From the NCBI GenBank assembly GCA_025996895.1, contig BNTW01000005.1, forward strand, positions 1-64,000: a DNA stretch of 64,000 nt, in the 5' to 3' direction. The notes under the pieces were generated by a model. That model saw only the letters and a program-made list of their open reading frames with translations, did not search any database and was not told the DNA's origin. This stretch comes from Bacteroidia bacterium. GTDB taxonomy: Bacteria; Bacteroidota; Bacteroidia; Bacteroidales; Azobacteroidaceae. The translations under genes were made by a program, and so were the position numbers. Each line of letters opens with the position of its first letter. Positions within the stretch are counted from its first letter, which is position 1. Shown in pieces: positions 24,506-33,852 of the stretch.

Positions 24506-24724
24506 TTATTCCACATCCACCAGATCAATTAACTTAACTTTCAAAACTTCGCCGATTTTCAATAAAGTACCAATCGTAAAATTAGTTCTACCGGATTCAA
24601 TTCTGCTCATATTGGATTTTTCGAAATTGCAAGCAGCAGCTAAATCTTGTTGACTAATATTTTTTTCTTCTCTTAACTCTTTGATTTTCAATCCTATTTC
24701 ATATAATACATCTTCTTTTTTCAT
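24506..24724 (-). CDS. XRE-family helix-turn-helix regulator
   Basis: A complete 72-residue single-domain regulator: 'IGLKIKELREEKNISQQDLA', then 'KSNMSRIESGRTNFTIGTLL', then 'KVKLIDLVDVE'. It diverges from the giant BspA gene at 24835. Two near-palindromic sites of the form GTTATCA-4-TGACAAC lie in the space between them, one 10 bases from its own ATG. It is therefore the obvious candidate to repress itself and the BspA promoter. Confidence 0.85.
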   Translation of the reverse strand: MKKEDVLYEIGLKIKELREEKNISQQDLAAACNFEKSNMSRIESGRTNFTIGTLLKIGEVLKVKLIDLVDVE

Positions 24725-24733
24725 AAAATCCTT

Positions 24734-24751
24734 GTTATCATATTTGACAAC
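24734..24751. promoter_or_regulatory. Probable XRE operator, site 1
   Basis: GTTATCA TATT TGACAAC, a 7-4-7 inverted repeat with one mismatch. It lies in the -35 to -15 zone upstream of the BspA -7 box and 10 bases before the XRE start codon. Confidence 0.6.
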
Positions 24752-24764
24752 AAAGATTTATTGT

Positions 24765-24772
24765 TATCTTTG
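24765..24772 (+). promoter_or_regulatory. -7 promoter box of the giant BspA gene
   Basis: TATCTTTG matches TAnnTTTG, with TTTG at 24743-24746 as a plausible -33 element. It is bracketed by the two operator-like repeats. Confidence 0.65.
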
Positions 24773-24778
24773 CGCATC

Positions 24779-24798
24779 GGTTATCATATATGACAACC
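24779..24798. promoter_or_regulatory. Probable XRE operator, site 2
   Basis: GGTTATCA TATA TGACAACC, the same motif as site 1 extended by one pair on each side. It sits at the expected transcription start. A further half site, ATGATAAC, follows at 24805-24812. Confidence 0.6.
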
Positions 24799-24834
24799 AT
24801 AAAAATGATAACAAAATTCAAATAATATAAGGAT

Positions 24835-27800
24835 ATGAAAAAAACATTAGTATTACTATTTTCTTGTTTGGCACTTTCGCTGAACATGTTTGGGCAAAAT
24901 CCCGATTTCGATATTGACGAAAACGGTGTGTTAACGGGCTATCACGGGCCGGGCGGTGATGTGGTAATTCCGGATGGAGTGACGGCGATAGGAGAGATGG
25001 TTTTTGTCGGCCGAAGTTTAACATCCATTACGATTCCCTATTCGGTGACAACTATTGGAAGATCTGCTTTTCAGGCTTGTAGTAGTCTTACTTCTATTAC
25101 AATTCCAAGTAACGTAACAAGTATTGATCGAAATGCTTTTCAAGATTGCACAGGGCTTACTTCTGCTACAATATCCGGAGGAAGTATTGGAATGGCGGTT
25201 TTTTATAATTGTATCAACCTTAGGTCAGTTACGCTTACTAATGTAACCAGTATTGGAGAGGTAGCTTTTCATGGCTGTAGCAGTCTTACGTCAATTACTA
25301 TTCCTAATTCGGTAATAAATATAGGAAATGCAATTCTTCATGGTTGTGAAAGTTTGCAAACCGTAACTGTTCAATGGAATGAACCTCCCTATTTTGAACA
25401 TACTCTTCGAGGAAATTTAACGAATCTTACCTTGATTGTTCCCGTTGGAACAAAAGCTGCCTATCAAACGGCTTATATGTGGGAGGCTTTCGGAACGATT
25501 TTAGAAGAAGGCGAAACAGAATCCGATTTTGAAATTGACGAAAACGGCGTGTTGATTGGTTATCATGGTGCAGGCGGCGATGTGGTGATTCCGGATGGAG
25601 TAACGGCAATCGGAGATTTGGTTTTCTATTCTCACGACATCACTTCTATTTCAATTCCGAACAGTGTAACAAGTATTGGAGCAGGTGCTTTTTACGAATG
25701 TAGTAATCTTGCTTCTATAACTATTCCTAATTCGGTGACAAGTATCGGCGATGATGCTTTTAACTATTGTAGCAGTCTTACTTCCGTTACGATTCCCAAT
25801 TTGGTGACAAGTATTGGAAACCGTACTTTTCTACATTGTAACAGCCTGCTCTCTATTACCATTCCTGATGCAGTAACAAGTATCGGAGAGGCTGCCTTTT
25901 TTCTGTGTAGTAATCTTACCTCTGTTACTATTTCTAATTCAGTAACAACTATTGGAATGAAGGCTTTTCATCAATGCGGCCTTACTTCTATTACTATTCC
26001 AAATTCAGTAACAAGTATTGGAGAAGAAGTTTTTTGGTATTGTAGTAATTTACAGGAAATTACCGTCCAATGGGCTACTCCGTTAGTCATTCCTGCCAAT
26101 GTTTTTGAAGGAGTAGATGCAAACACCTGTATATTGCGTGTTCCTGTTGACTCAAAAGCCGCTTATCAAGCTGCTGAAGTTTGGCAGGATTTTAGTAAAA
26201 TTTTAGAACAAGGCGAAACAGAATCTGATTTTGAAATTGACGAAAACGGTGTGTTGATTGGTTATCATGGTGCAGGAGGCGATGTGGTCATTCCGGATGG
26301 AGTGACGGCGATAAGAAGCAGTGCTTTTCAAAATAATCAAAATATCACTTCCGTTATTATTCCTAATTCGGTGACATATATCTGGTTTTGGGCTTTTAAC
26401 GGCTGTAGCAATCTTGCTTCCGTTGCGATTCCTAATTCGGTAACAAGTATCGGAGAGTTTGTTTTTAACGGCTGTAGCAATCTTGCTTTCATTACTATTC
26501 CTAATTCGGTAACAACTATTGGACGTGAAGCCTTTAGCGGTTGTACGAGTCTTGCTTCCATTACGATTCCCAATTCGGTAACAAGTATTGGAGAACGAGC
26601 TTTTGCCATGTGTAATAATTTACAAGAGATTACCGTTGAATGGTCAACGCCGTTAAGTATTACGTCCGATGTTTTTGAAAGGGTTAACAAACGGAATTGT
26701 ACACTGCATGTTCCGATCGGCACGGAGAATGCTTATCTGGCAGCCGATGTATGGAAAGGTTTCTTAGACAATTCCGATTTCGAAATAGACAGCAACGGCG
26801 TACTGATTGGTTATTACGGTGCCGGTGGCAATTTAGTGATACCCGATGAAGTGACAGCAATAGGAAATTTTACTTTCTATAGTAATCAGAATATCACTTC
26901 CGTCATTATTCCTAATTCAGTGACAAGTATCGGATATTTTGCTTTTTACAATTGTTCTAATTTACAAAACATTACCGTTGAATGGCCGACGCCGTTAGAT
27001 ATTCCTGCCAACGTTTTTAACGAGGTGAATAAAAGTGCTTGTACGTTAATTGTTCCTTTTGGGACCAAAGCACTTTACGAAGCTGCTGATGTTTGGAAAG
27101 ATTTCGGAACTATTGAAGAAGCAAATCAGGCTTCCGATTTTGAAATTGACGAAAACGGCGTATTAATCGGCTATCACGGTGCGGGTGGTGATGTGGTGAT
27201 TCCTGACGGAGTTACGGCAATAGGGGATAATGTATTTTCAGATAATAAAAATATAATTTCGGTTATTGTACCGGCAAGTGTTACTTCAATTGGAACGTAT
27301 GCTTTTAGCAGATGCACTAATCTTTCTTCAGCTACTTTCTCGAATGGATTAGTAGAAATTGGATATGGTGCTTTTTTTGTTTGTTCCAAGTTAGCATCAA
27401 TCTCATTTCCTGAAAGTTTGCAAACAATCGGAAGTTCTGCTTTTAGAATGTGTGAGACTCTGACTTCTATTAATATTCCTAATTCGGTAACAAGTATCGG
27501 CAATAATGCTTTCTCCTCTTGTAGCAATTTGACTTCCATAGAATTAAGCAGCTCGCTAACAAGCATTGAGTCACAAACTTTTAATTATTGCGAAAATTTA
27601 AAATCAATAAATATTCCAAGTAGCGTAACTGCTATTAAAAGAGCTGCATTCAATGTCTGTACCTCTTTGGAATCCGTAACAATTCCTAATAGCGTAGAAA
27701 TTATCGAAGGTTATGCTTTTGGAAATTGTTTTGCACTTACATCCGTCATTATTCCCGAAAGTGTAAAAACGATTGAAATCTATGCTTTTTCCGATTGCAC

Positions 27801-29676
27801 GGATCTTACATCAGTTACTTTCTCGAATGGATTAGTAGGACTTGGATATGGTGCTTTTTGGGGTTGCCTGAAATTAACAGCAATCTCATTACCAGGAAGT
27901 TTGCAAATGATTGAAAATTACGCATTTAACTCCTGTACGGATTTAAAAAACGTTACTGTTAGTTGGAATAATCCCTTAGAAGTTTCTTCTACTATTTTTA
28001 ATGAAATAGACCTAAGTATTGGAACATTGATTGTTCCCAAAGGCACTAAAGCACTTTACGAAGCCGCTCCTGTTTGGCAAGATTTCGGAACGATTGAAGA
28101 AGCAAATCAGGTTTCCGATTTTGAAATCGACGAAAACGGTGTGTTGATTGGTTATCATGGCGCAGGAGGTGACATTGTGATTCCGGATGAAGTATCGGAA
28201 ATCGCTTTAAACGCTTTTTCTACGAACGGTTACAATGTAACATCCATAACGCTTCCTGCCGGATTGGTAAAGATCGATGAGAACGAAATCGGTTATAGTT
28301 ATAGTGCAATAAATTTTTATTGTGCTAATCTTCAATCGGTTATTGTAGTTGATGATAATCCTGCTTTTTCTTCTTCCGGTGGCGTACTTTATAATAAAGA
28401 TAAGACAAAGCTTATATTGTATCCCACTAAAAAAGAAGATATTGCGTTCGTGATTCCTTCCTCGGTAACAACCATTGGAAATACTGCTTTTTATGAAGGT
28501 GTGAACCTGACATCATTGACCATTCCCAATAGCGTAACGCATATTGGCGATTATGCCTTTCGGCGATGTATGTATTTAACCTTGATCGATATTCCCAATA
28601 GCGTAGTTGAGCTTGGAGAATATGCTTTTTATTCATGTGTTTCAATGACTTCGATTACTCTTCCCAATTCCATTACAGAAATCAAAGAAGGCACATTTAG
28701 AAATTGTCAGGAGCTGACATCCATCCTCATTCCCAATTCGGTTACAAAAATTGGGCAAGGTGCTTTTGAAGCGTGTGTAAAATTAACATCCATTGTTATT
28801 CCAAATTCGGTAACAACGATAGGAAAGATGGCTTTTCGCCAATGCTATAATCTGAAGAATGTAGAAGTACAATGGGCGATTCCTTTAGATATAACAGATT
28901 TACAATTATTTGACGGAGTAGATATAAGTTATGCCACATTAACCGTTCCTGCCGGCACCCAAGTGCTTTACGAAGCGGCAGCGGTTTGGAAAGATTTTGG
29001 AACGATAAAAGAAGTGAATGGAATTGTCATTGAAGAAAATGAACCTGCCGGAGCCAACGGAACCGGAAAAATCAATCTTTCATTAACTATTCCTACTGAT
29101 GTTCCTTTCGAAGGTTCTTTCAGCCTTGAATTTCCTGCAGGATTGACTTTGGATGAAGTTCATACTGCCTTGTCGCCGTCGCTTGCCCGATATGAACTGA
29201 CCATTACTAAAATCGAAGAGCAAAAATGGTTGTTTACGATTACGCCGTCTGCATTAAGAAGGGTACAAGGAAGCGCACCGGAAACAGAGTATCGTTCTAT
29301 TCTGGAAATTGTTTATACGATAGACGCGGCTGTGGAAGACGGATCCTACGATGTGAATATCACAGATCTTGAATTCCTTTTTGAGGACGGGACGGTTATC
29401 ACGATGGAGGAGGTTGCCGTAAATGTGACGGTTGACCACGAATATGTAGGTCTCCATCCGCTCAAACAGACGGGAGTAACGCTAAGTCTCCGGGACAGCC
29501 ATCTTCGTATCAATAGTCCGGTTTCGGAAAGAATTACTGTTTATTCCGTAAATGGAATACTTGTATATACTCATGAAAAGCAAGCCGGTGAAGCCAACTT
29601 CAATATCGGGTACGTACAAGATAAAGTATTGATTGTAAAAGGAAGCTCCGGTTGGGTCGGAAAGGTGGTGAAATAA
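24835..29676 (+). CDS. Giant BspA-type leucine-rich repeat surface protein
   Basis: A 1613-residue exported protein: signal peptide 1-20 ('LLFSCLALSLNMFGQ'). Six modules follow, starting near residues 24, 229, 461, 646, 765 and 1093. Each opens with 'DFEIDENGVLIGYHGAGGDV' or a variant and continues with BspA-type repeats ('LTSITIPNSVTSIG.. AF..C'). Most close with 'VP.GTKALYEAA.VWKDFGTI'. Residues about 1398-1540 form a beta-rich domain ('LSLTIPTDVPFEGSFSLEFP'), and the last 70 residues resemble a T9SS sorting tail ('RITVYSVNGILVYTHE', 'KVLIVKGSSGW'). A likely adhesin, regulated by the divergent XRE gene. Near-identical modules make it prone to copy-number change. Confidence 0.9.
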   Translation: MKKTLVLLFSCLALSLNMFGQNPDFDIDENGVLTGYHGPGGDVVIPDGVTAIGEMVFVGRSLTSITIPYSVTTIGRSAFQACSSLTSITIPSNVTSIDRNAFQDCTGLTSATISGGSIGMAVFYNCINLRSVTLTNVTSIGEVAFHGCSSLTSITIPNSVINIGNAILHGCESLQTVTVQWNEPPYFEHTLRGNLTNLTLIVPVGTKAAYQTAYMWEAFGTILEEGETESDFEIDENGVLIGYHGAGGDVVIPDGVTAIGDLVFYSHDITSISIPNSVTSIGAGAFYECSNLASITIPNSVTSIGDDAFNYCSSLTSVTIPNLVTSIGNRTFLHCNSLLSITIPDAVTSIGEAAFFLCSNLTSVTISNSVTTIGMKAFHQCGLTSITIPNSVTSIGEEVFWYCSNLQEITVQWATPLVIPANVFEGVDANTCILRVPVDSKAAYQAAEVWQDFSKILEQGETESDFEIDENGVLIGYHGAGGDVVIPDGVTAIRSSAFQNNQNITSVIIPNSVTYIWFWAFNGCSNLASVAIPNSVTSIGEFVFNGCSNLAFITIPNSVTTIGREAFSGCTSLASITIPNSVTSIGERAFAMCNNLQEITVEWSTPLSITSDVFERVNKRNCTLHVPIGTENAYLAADVWKGFLDNSDFEIDSNGVLIGYYGAGGNLVIPDEVTAIGNFTFYSNQNITSVIIPNSVTSIGYFAFYNCSNLQNITVEWPTPLDIPANVFNEVNKSACTLIVPFGTKALYEAADVWKDFGTIEEANQASDFEIDENGVLIGYHGAGGDVVIPDGVTAIGDNVFSDNKNIISVIVPASVTSIGTYAFSRCTNLSSATFSNGLVEIGYGAFFVCSKLASISFPESLQTIGSSAFRMCETLTSINIPNSVTSIGNNAFSSCSNLTSIELSSSLTSIESQTFNYCENLKSINIPSSVTAIKRAAFNVCTSLESVTIPNSVEIIEGYAFGNCFALTSVIIPESVKTIEIYAFSDCTDLTSVTFSNGLVGLGYGAFWGCLKLTAISLPGSLQMIENYAFNSCTDLKNVTVSWNNPLEVSSTIFNEIDLSIGTLIVPKGTKALYEAAPVWQDFGTIEEANQVSDFEIDENGVLIGYHGAGGDIVIPDEVSEIALNAFSTNGYNVTSITLPAGLVKIDENEIGYSYSAINFYCANLQSVIVVDDNPAFSSSGGVLYNKDKTKLILYPTKKEDIAFVIPSSVTTIGNTAFYEGVNLTSLTIPNSVTHIGDYAFRRCMYLTLIDIPNSVVELGEYAFYSCVSMTSITLPNSITEIKEGTFRNCQELTSILIPNSVTKIGQGAFEACVKLTSIVIPNSVTTIGKMAFRQCYNLKNVEVQWAIPLDITDLQLFDGVDISYATLTVPAGTQVLYEAAAVWKDFGTIKEVNGIVIEENEPAGANGTGKINLSLTIPTDVPFEGSFSLEFPAGLTLDEVHTALSPSLARYELTITKIEEQKWLFTITPSALRRVQGSAPETEYRSILEIVYTIDAAVEDGSYDVNITDLEFLFEDGTVITMEEVAVNVTVDHEYVGLHPLKQTGVTLSLRDSHLRINSPVSERITVYSVNGILVYTHEKQAGEANFNIGYVQDKVLIVKGSSGWVGKVVK

Positions 29677-29720
29677 GCCTGTTTCGTAAAGAGGTTTAGC
29701 CGATCGATGGATTGTGCGCT

Positions 29721-29754
29721 TACAGTAGGGAGTTTGACTCCCTACTGTATTTTA
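29721..29754 (+). terminator. Rho-independent terminator after the BspA gene
   Basis: TACAGTAGGGAG (29721-29732) and CTCCCTACTGTA (29738-29749) form a perfect 12-bp stem with a 5-base loop and a T-run. Confidence 0.9.
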
Positions 29755-29791
29755 AATAGTAGCCGTAATTTTGTAATTTCAAAAAATCATG

Positions 29792-29799
29792 TAAATTTG
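29792..29799 (+). promoter_or_regulatory. -7 promoter box for the small ORF - DUF3822 - rsmD operon
   Basis: TAAATTTG matches TAnnTTTG, with TTTTG around 29769-29774 as a possible -33 element. The first ATG of the operon is at 29822. Confidence 0.55.
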
Positions 29800-29821
29800 T
29801 ATGATTTTTAATGAGAAACGC

Positions 29822-29905
29822 ATGAACAAACGTATCTGGCAAATAATTCTGTGGCTGATTGTTCTCACGCTCGTTTGTATGTGTGTGTTAAGTATCTTTC
29901 GATGA
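29822..29905 (+). CDS. 27-residue single-helix membrane peptide, translationally coupled to DUF3822
   Basis: ATG at 29822; reads 'MNKRIWQIILWLIVLTLVCM' and then 'CVLSIFR'. A basic start followed by about 20 hydrophobic residues is a clear membrane helix. Its TGA overlaps the ATG of the DUF3822 gene (ATGA at 29902-29905). It sits 23 bases after a promoter box, so it would be the first translated frame of the operon. Function unknown; it may be a real small membrane protein or a coupling leader peptide. Confidence 0.45.
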   Translation: MNKRIWQIILWLIVLTLVCMCVLSIFR

Positions 29906-30681
29906 AAATACAAGTTCCCGAACATATCGATTTGACGAAACCGGAACGCTGCCGGCTGGTGATTGAGGTAGATGCCGGGCAGTTTTTGTTTTGGATTTAT
30001 CCGTTGCTGGGTGATTCCGACGGTTTTTTCTACAGCATTCCGAAAGAAAACCGGACGAGCGGATTGGCGTGCTTTTCGGATTTTTTCTTCGATAACGAGT
30101 TTTTTACCTTGCCGTTCAATCAGGTGCAGGTGTTAAATCATACGCCGGTTTTTTCGTCTGTTCCGTCCTTGATTTTCAACGAAAAAGAGAAAAACGATTA
30201 CATGCAGTTCCTTTTTGCGGAAAACGGCGGGAAAATTCTTTGCCATACACTGCAACAACCCGAATTGACGATGTTGCACGAAATACCGGAGGAAACGTAC
30301 CGGTTTTTGCAACGGTCGTTCGGGGCTGTTCAAATCTTGCACCATACTGCCCCGCTGATTGCTTATTTTCATAATAAGGGGAATTTTGTTGATGGCAACC
30401 GCATGATTATCAGCCGGAAAACGGAAGGTTTGGATATTCTCTGTTTCTCGCGCGACAGGCTGTTGCTCTGCAATCATTTCGATTATTCGCATTTGAACGA
30501 GGCACTGTATTATGTGCTGTTTATCTGGAAGCAGTTGAAATTCAACCAGACGAAAGATTTTATTTATATCGCTGAAGAAACGCCGGATTTGACGGATTTG
30601 TTGACGCAATATATCCGGCGGGTCAATCCGTTGGATTTTGCTGCAAAAATTCCGTTGGAAATGGCGGTGTTATCGCGTTGA
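29902..30681 (+). CDS. DUF3822 family protein
   Basis: A 259-residue cytoplasmic protein starting 'MKIQVPEHIDLTKPERCRLV'. DUF3822 members are found in Bacteroidota next to rsmD, as here, and are thought to have an actin-like (ASKHA) fold. Matching features are the repeated beta-rich halves and 'NRMIISRKTEGLDILCFSRD'. No catalytic residues can be named. The start is the ATG overlapping the upstream small frame, because an earlier in-frame start would run through it. rsmD begins 15 bases downstream. Confidence 0.85.
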   Translation: MKIQVPEHIDLTKPERCRLVIEVDAGQFLFWIYPLLGDSDGFFYSIPKENRTSGLACFSDFFFDNEFFTLPFNQVQVLNHTPVFSSVPSLIFNEKEKNDYMQFLFAENGGKILCHTLQQPELTMLHEIPEETYRFLQRSFGAVQILHHTAPLIAYFHNKGNFVDGNRMIISRKTEGLDILCFSRDRLLLCNHFDYSHLNEALYYVLFIWKQLKFNQTKDFIYIAEETPDLTDLLTQYIRRVNPLDFAAKIPLEMAVLSR

Positions 30682-30696
30682 GAAATGTAAAGAAAT

Positions 30697-31233
30697 ATGC
30701 GGATTATCAGCGGAAAATATAAAAGTCGAAGATTTGACGTTCCTCACTCGTTCAAATCGCGCCCCACGACCGATTTTGCGAAGGAAAATTTGTTTAACGT
30801 CCTCAATAATCAGTTGGATTGGGAAGAAACCGTTGCGTTGGATTTGTTCGCCGGAACAGGAAGTATCAGTTTTGAACTGCTTTCGCGCGGGTGCAAAGAG
30901 GTGGTTTGCGTCGAAAAAGATGCGGTGCATTACGCTTTTATCAAAAAAGTGCAGGCCGAATTGCAAGATAAAAACCTCACGACGATTAAGGGTGATGCAT
31001 TCAAGTTTATCGAGACTTGCCGGCAGACGTTTGATCTGATTTTTGCCGACCCGCCTTACGCCCTGTCTGAATTGGCACAAATTCCCGAACTAATTTTATC
31101 TCACCGTTTATTAAATGAAAACGGCGTTTTGGTTATTGAGCACTCGAAGGAATATGATTTTTCCGCTCTGCCTTTCTTTACTCAGAAAAGGGTTTATGGC
31201 TCTGTTAATTTCAGCATTTTTATTCAACAATAG
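30697..31233 (+). CDS. rsmD: 16S rRNA (guanine-966-N2)-methyltransferase
   Basis: A 178-residue SAM-dependent enzyme that methylates G966 of 16S rRNA. It has the start 'MRIISGKYKSRRF', 'RPTTDFAKENLFNVL', the SAM loop 'DLFAGTGSISFELLSRG', and the catalytic 'FADPPYAL'. Length and motif order are typical of RsmD. It is co-transcribed with DUF3822 upstream and the calcium ATPase 3 bases downstream. Confidence 0.95.
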   Translation: MRIISGKYKSRRFDVPHSFKSRPTTDFAKENLFNVLNNQLDWEETVALDLFAGTGSISFELLSRGCKEVVCVEKDAVHYAFIKKVQAELQDKNLTTIKGDAFKFIETCRQTFDLIFADPPYALSELAQIPELILSHRLLNENGVLVIEHSKEYDFSALPFFTQKRVYGSVNFSIFIQQ

Positions 31234-31236
31234 AAA

Positions 31237-33828
31237 ATGGAACACAATTACACCGGACTGACCCAAGCGCAAGTCCAGACCAGTCGGGCCGAAAACGGCT
31301 CAAATTTGCTTACACCTCCACCCAAACAGGCGTGGTGGAAGTTGTTTTTGGAGAAATTTGCCGACCCGATGGTGCGTATCCTTTTGGTAGCCGCCGCGCT
31401 GTCGCTCTTTGTTTCGATTATCCACAACGAATATTCCGAAACGATTGGGATTTTTTGTGCCATTCTGCTGGCGACCGGAGTCGGTTTTTGGTTTGAAATG
31501 GACGCGAACAAAAAGTTTGATTTGCTCAATCAAATTAACGAAGATACGCCGGTGAAAGTAATCCGCGACGAAAATTTTCAGGAAATACCGAAAAAAGACA
31601 TTGTGGTAGGCGACATCGTTTTGCTTGACACTGGCGACGAAATTCCGGCCGACGGTGTTTTGTTGCAGGCCGTTTCGTTGCGCGTTGATGAATCTTCGCT
31701 GACCGGTGAGCCGTCGGTTTCCAAAACTACGCAGGAAGCGTTTTTTGTTGCGGAAGCCACTTATCCGAGCAATCAACTTTATCGGGGCACTAACATCATG
31801 GAAGGGCATTGCGCTTTGCAAATCACTGCGGTGGGCGACGCGACCGAAATCGGTAAAGTGGCGCAGGAAGCGTCTATCGCTTCGGGTGAAATGACGCCCT
31901 TAAACCGGCAATTAACGCAGTTGGCGCGTTTTATCAGCCGAGTGGGTTTTACGGTGGGTATTCTCACTTTCGTGGCTTTGCTCGCGGGTTTTATAATTAG
32001 AAACAGTGCGACGCCTGGGTTTGCATGGTTTTCGATCGAGACATTGGGCGTGTTGCTGAATTATTTTATGGTGGCGGTAACGCTGATTGTGGTCTGTGTT
32101 CCCGAAGGTTTGCCGATGAGCGTAACACTCAGTCTGGCGTTGAATATGCGTCGTATGCTGAAAACCCATAATCTGGTGCGAAAAATGCACGCCTGCGAGA
32201 CTATGGGCGCGGTTACGGTGATTTGCACCGACAAGACCGGAACGCTCACGCAAAACCGCATGCAAGTGCGGGAAGCGCATTTTTACGGAAAAGAATCGTC
32301 GGATTTAGTTACGGAAGGCCTTGCCGTCAATTCGACCGCTTATTTGGATTTTTCCGACCCGAATAAACCGCGCTCGCTGGGCAATCCAACCGAAGCGGCC
32401 TTGCTGTTCTGGCTAAATAAAAATCAGGTTTCATATATTGAATGGCGCGAAAATACGAAAATCTTGCAACAAATGCCGTTCAGCACCGAGCGTAAATACA
32501 TGGCGACGTTGGTACAATCTTCTGCCTTCCATAAAAAAATCCTGTATGTGAAAGGCGCGCCGGAAATTGTGTTTGCTCAATGCAAAGATGTTTCTTTGGA
32601 AACACAGCAGACAATCGGCGCACAACTGCTTGAATATCAAAACAAAGCTATGCGCACGCTGGCGTTTGCTTCTCTTGAGATTGCTGATACCGATGAGCAA
32701 AGCATTGAAGAAATGGTGAAATCGGGCTTGCAATTTTTGGGTTTTGTGGCCATCAGCGACCCGGTGCGCGAAGATGTTCCACAAGCGGTGGCCTCGTGTC
32801 AGGAAGCGGGAATACAAATTAAAATCATTACCGGCGACACGCCCGGAACGGCGAAGGAAATCGGCCGGCAGATTGGCGTGTGGAAAGAACATTTTACCGA
32901 CAAGCAAATTATTTCGGGTGTGGAATTTGCCGGTCTGTCGGACGAAGAAGCGTTGAAACGTGTAAAAGATATTTATATTATGTGTCGTGCCCGTCCGACC
33001 GACAAGCAACGGATGGTGCAGCTGCTTCAAAAATGCGGCGAAATTGTAGCGGTAACAGGCGATGGAACAAACGACGCGCCTGCACTGAATTTTGCTAATG
33101 TCGGTTTGTCGATGGGGTCGGGAACTTCGGTGGCCAAAGATGCCGGCGACATCACGTTGCTCGACGATTCGTTTCGAAGCATTGCGACAGCCGTGATGTG
33201 GGGACGCTCGTTGTACAAAAATATCCAACGGTTTTTGTTGTTCCAGTTGACCATTAATTTTACCGCGTTGATGATTGTGCTGATAGGCTCGATTTTCGGT
33301 GGAGAACTCCCGCTCACTGTTACGCAAATGTTGTGGATTAATCTCATTATGGACACGTTTGCGGCTTGCGCGTTGGCGTCCCTCCCGCCCGACATTCATG
33401 TCATGCACGACAAGCCCCGCAAAAATGAAGCGTTTATCATTAACCGGAAAATGACGATTGACCTCGTCGCCACCGGAATTGCCTTTGTGGTGATTTTATG
33501 CGGTCTGCTGTATTATTTTACTTCTTCGACAGGCGAAATAAGCCCTTACAACCTTTCGCTCTTTTTCACGGTATTTGTGCTGTTGCAGTTCTGGAATTTA
33601 TTTAATGCAAAAGCGTTCGATGCAAGTAAACCGGCGTTAAGCAACCTGAAAAACGCTAAAATGTTTTTAGTAACGGCCGGAATTATCCTTACCGGACAAT
33701 TTTTGATTGTTACATTCGGCGGTGAAGTCTTTCGTACAACACCCCTGACAGCGAAAGATTGGGGAATTTGTATCGCTGCAACCTCGCTGGTTTTGTGGAT
33801 AAAAGCCTTATTTATGCGTAAAAGATAA
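31237..33828 (+). CDS. P-type calcium-translocating ATPase (PMCA/SERCA-like)
   Basis: An 863-residue inner-membrane cation pump. Motifs run in order: N-terminal cation ATPase domain, 'DESSLTGEPSVS', the ion-binding helix with 'CVPEGLPMSVTLSLALNMRR', the phosphorylation site 'CTDKTGTLTQN' (Asp near residue 332), 'KGAPE', 'TGDTPGTAKEIG' and 'VTGDGTNDAPAL', then the C-terminal helices. The PEGLP motif and overall layout fit calcium exporters of the PMCA type, but related Mn or Na pumps cannot be excluded. It starts 3 bases after rsmD. Confidence 0.92.
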   Translation: MEHNYTGLTQAQVQTSRAENGSNLLTPPPKQAWWKLFLEKFADPMVRILLVAAALSLFVSIIHNEYSETIGIFCAILLATGVGFWFEMDANKKFDLLNQINEDTPVKVIRDENFQEIPKKDIVVGDIVLLDTGDEIPADGVLLQAVSLRVDESSLTGEPSVSKTTQEAFFVAEATYPSNQLYRGTNIMEGHCALQITAVGDATEIGKVAQEASIASGEMTPLNRQLTQLARFISRVGFTVGILTFVALLAGFIIRNSATPGFAWFSIETLGVLLNYFMVAVTLIVVCVPEGLPMSVTLSLALNMRRMLKTHNLVRKMHACETMGAVTVICTDKTGTLTQNRMQVREAHFYGKESSDLVTEGLAVNSTAYLDFSDPNKPRSLGNPTEAALLFWLNKNQVSYIEWRENTKILQQMPFSTERKYMATLVQSSAFHKKILYVKGAPEIVFAQCKDVSLETQQTIGAQLLEYQNKAMRTLAFASLEIADTDEQSIEEMVKSGLQFLGFVAISDPVREDVPQAVASCQEAGIQIKIITGDTPGTAKEIGRQIGVWKEHFTDKQIISGVEFAGLSDEEALKRVKDIYIMCRARPTDKQRMVQLLQKCGEIVAVTGDGTNDAPALNFANVGLSMGSGTSVAKDAGDITLLDDSFRSIATAVMWGRSLYKNIQRFLLFQLTINFTALMIVLIGSIFGGELPLTVTQMLWINLIMDTFAACALASLPPDIHVMHDKPRKNEAFIINRKMTIDLVATGIAFVVILCGLLYYFTSSTGEISPYNLSLFFTVFVLLQFWNLFNAKAFDASKPALSNLKNAKMFLVTAGIILTGQFLIVTFGGEVFRTTPLTAKDWGICIAATSLVLWIKALFMRKR

Positions 33829-33852
33829 TATTACAAAATGTTGATTTTGTTA

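Noticed and set aside
26337-27566. Antisense open frames with repeated 'ILVTELGI'-like units inside the giant BspA gene
   Set aside because: They only mirror the leucine-rich repeat periodicity of the sense strand.
24835-29676. Regularly spaced repeats that might suggest a CRISPR array
   Set aside because: The repeats are in-frame leucine-rich repeat codons with variable spacing inside one long gene; no short identical repeats with unique spacers are present anywhere in the window.
32431-33408. 325-codon open frame on the minus strand inside the calcium ATPase gene
   Set aside because: It is entirely antisense to strongly conserved P-type ATPase motifs; its product is rich in His, Arg and Phe with no domain. 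Codon bias of the real gene keeps the opposite strand open.
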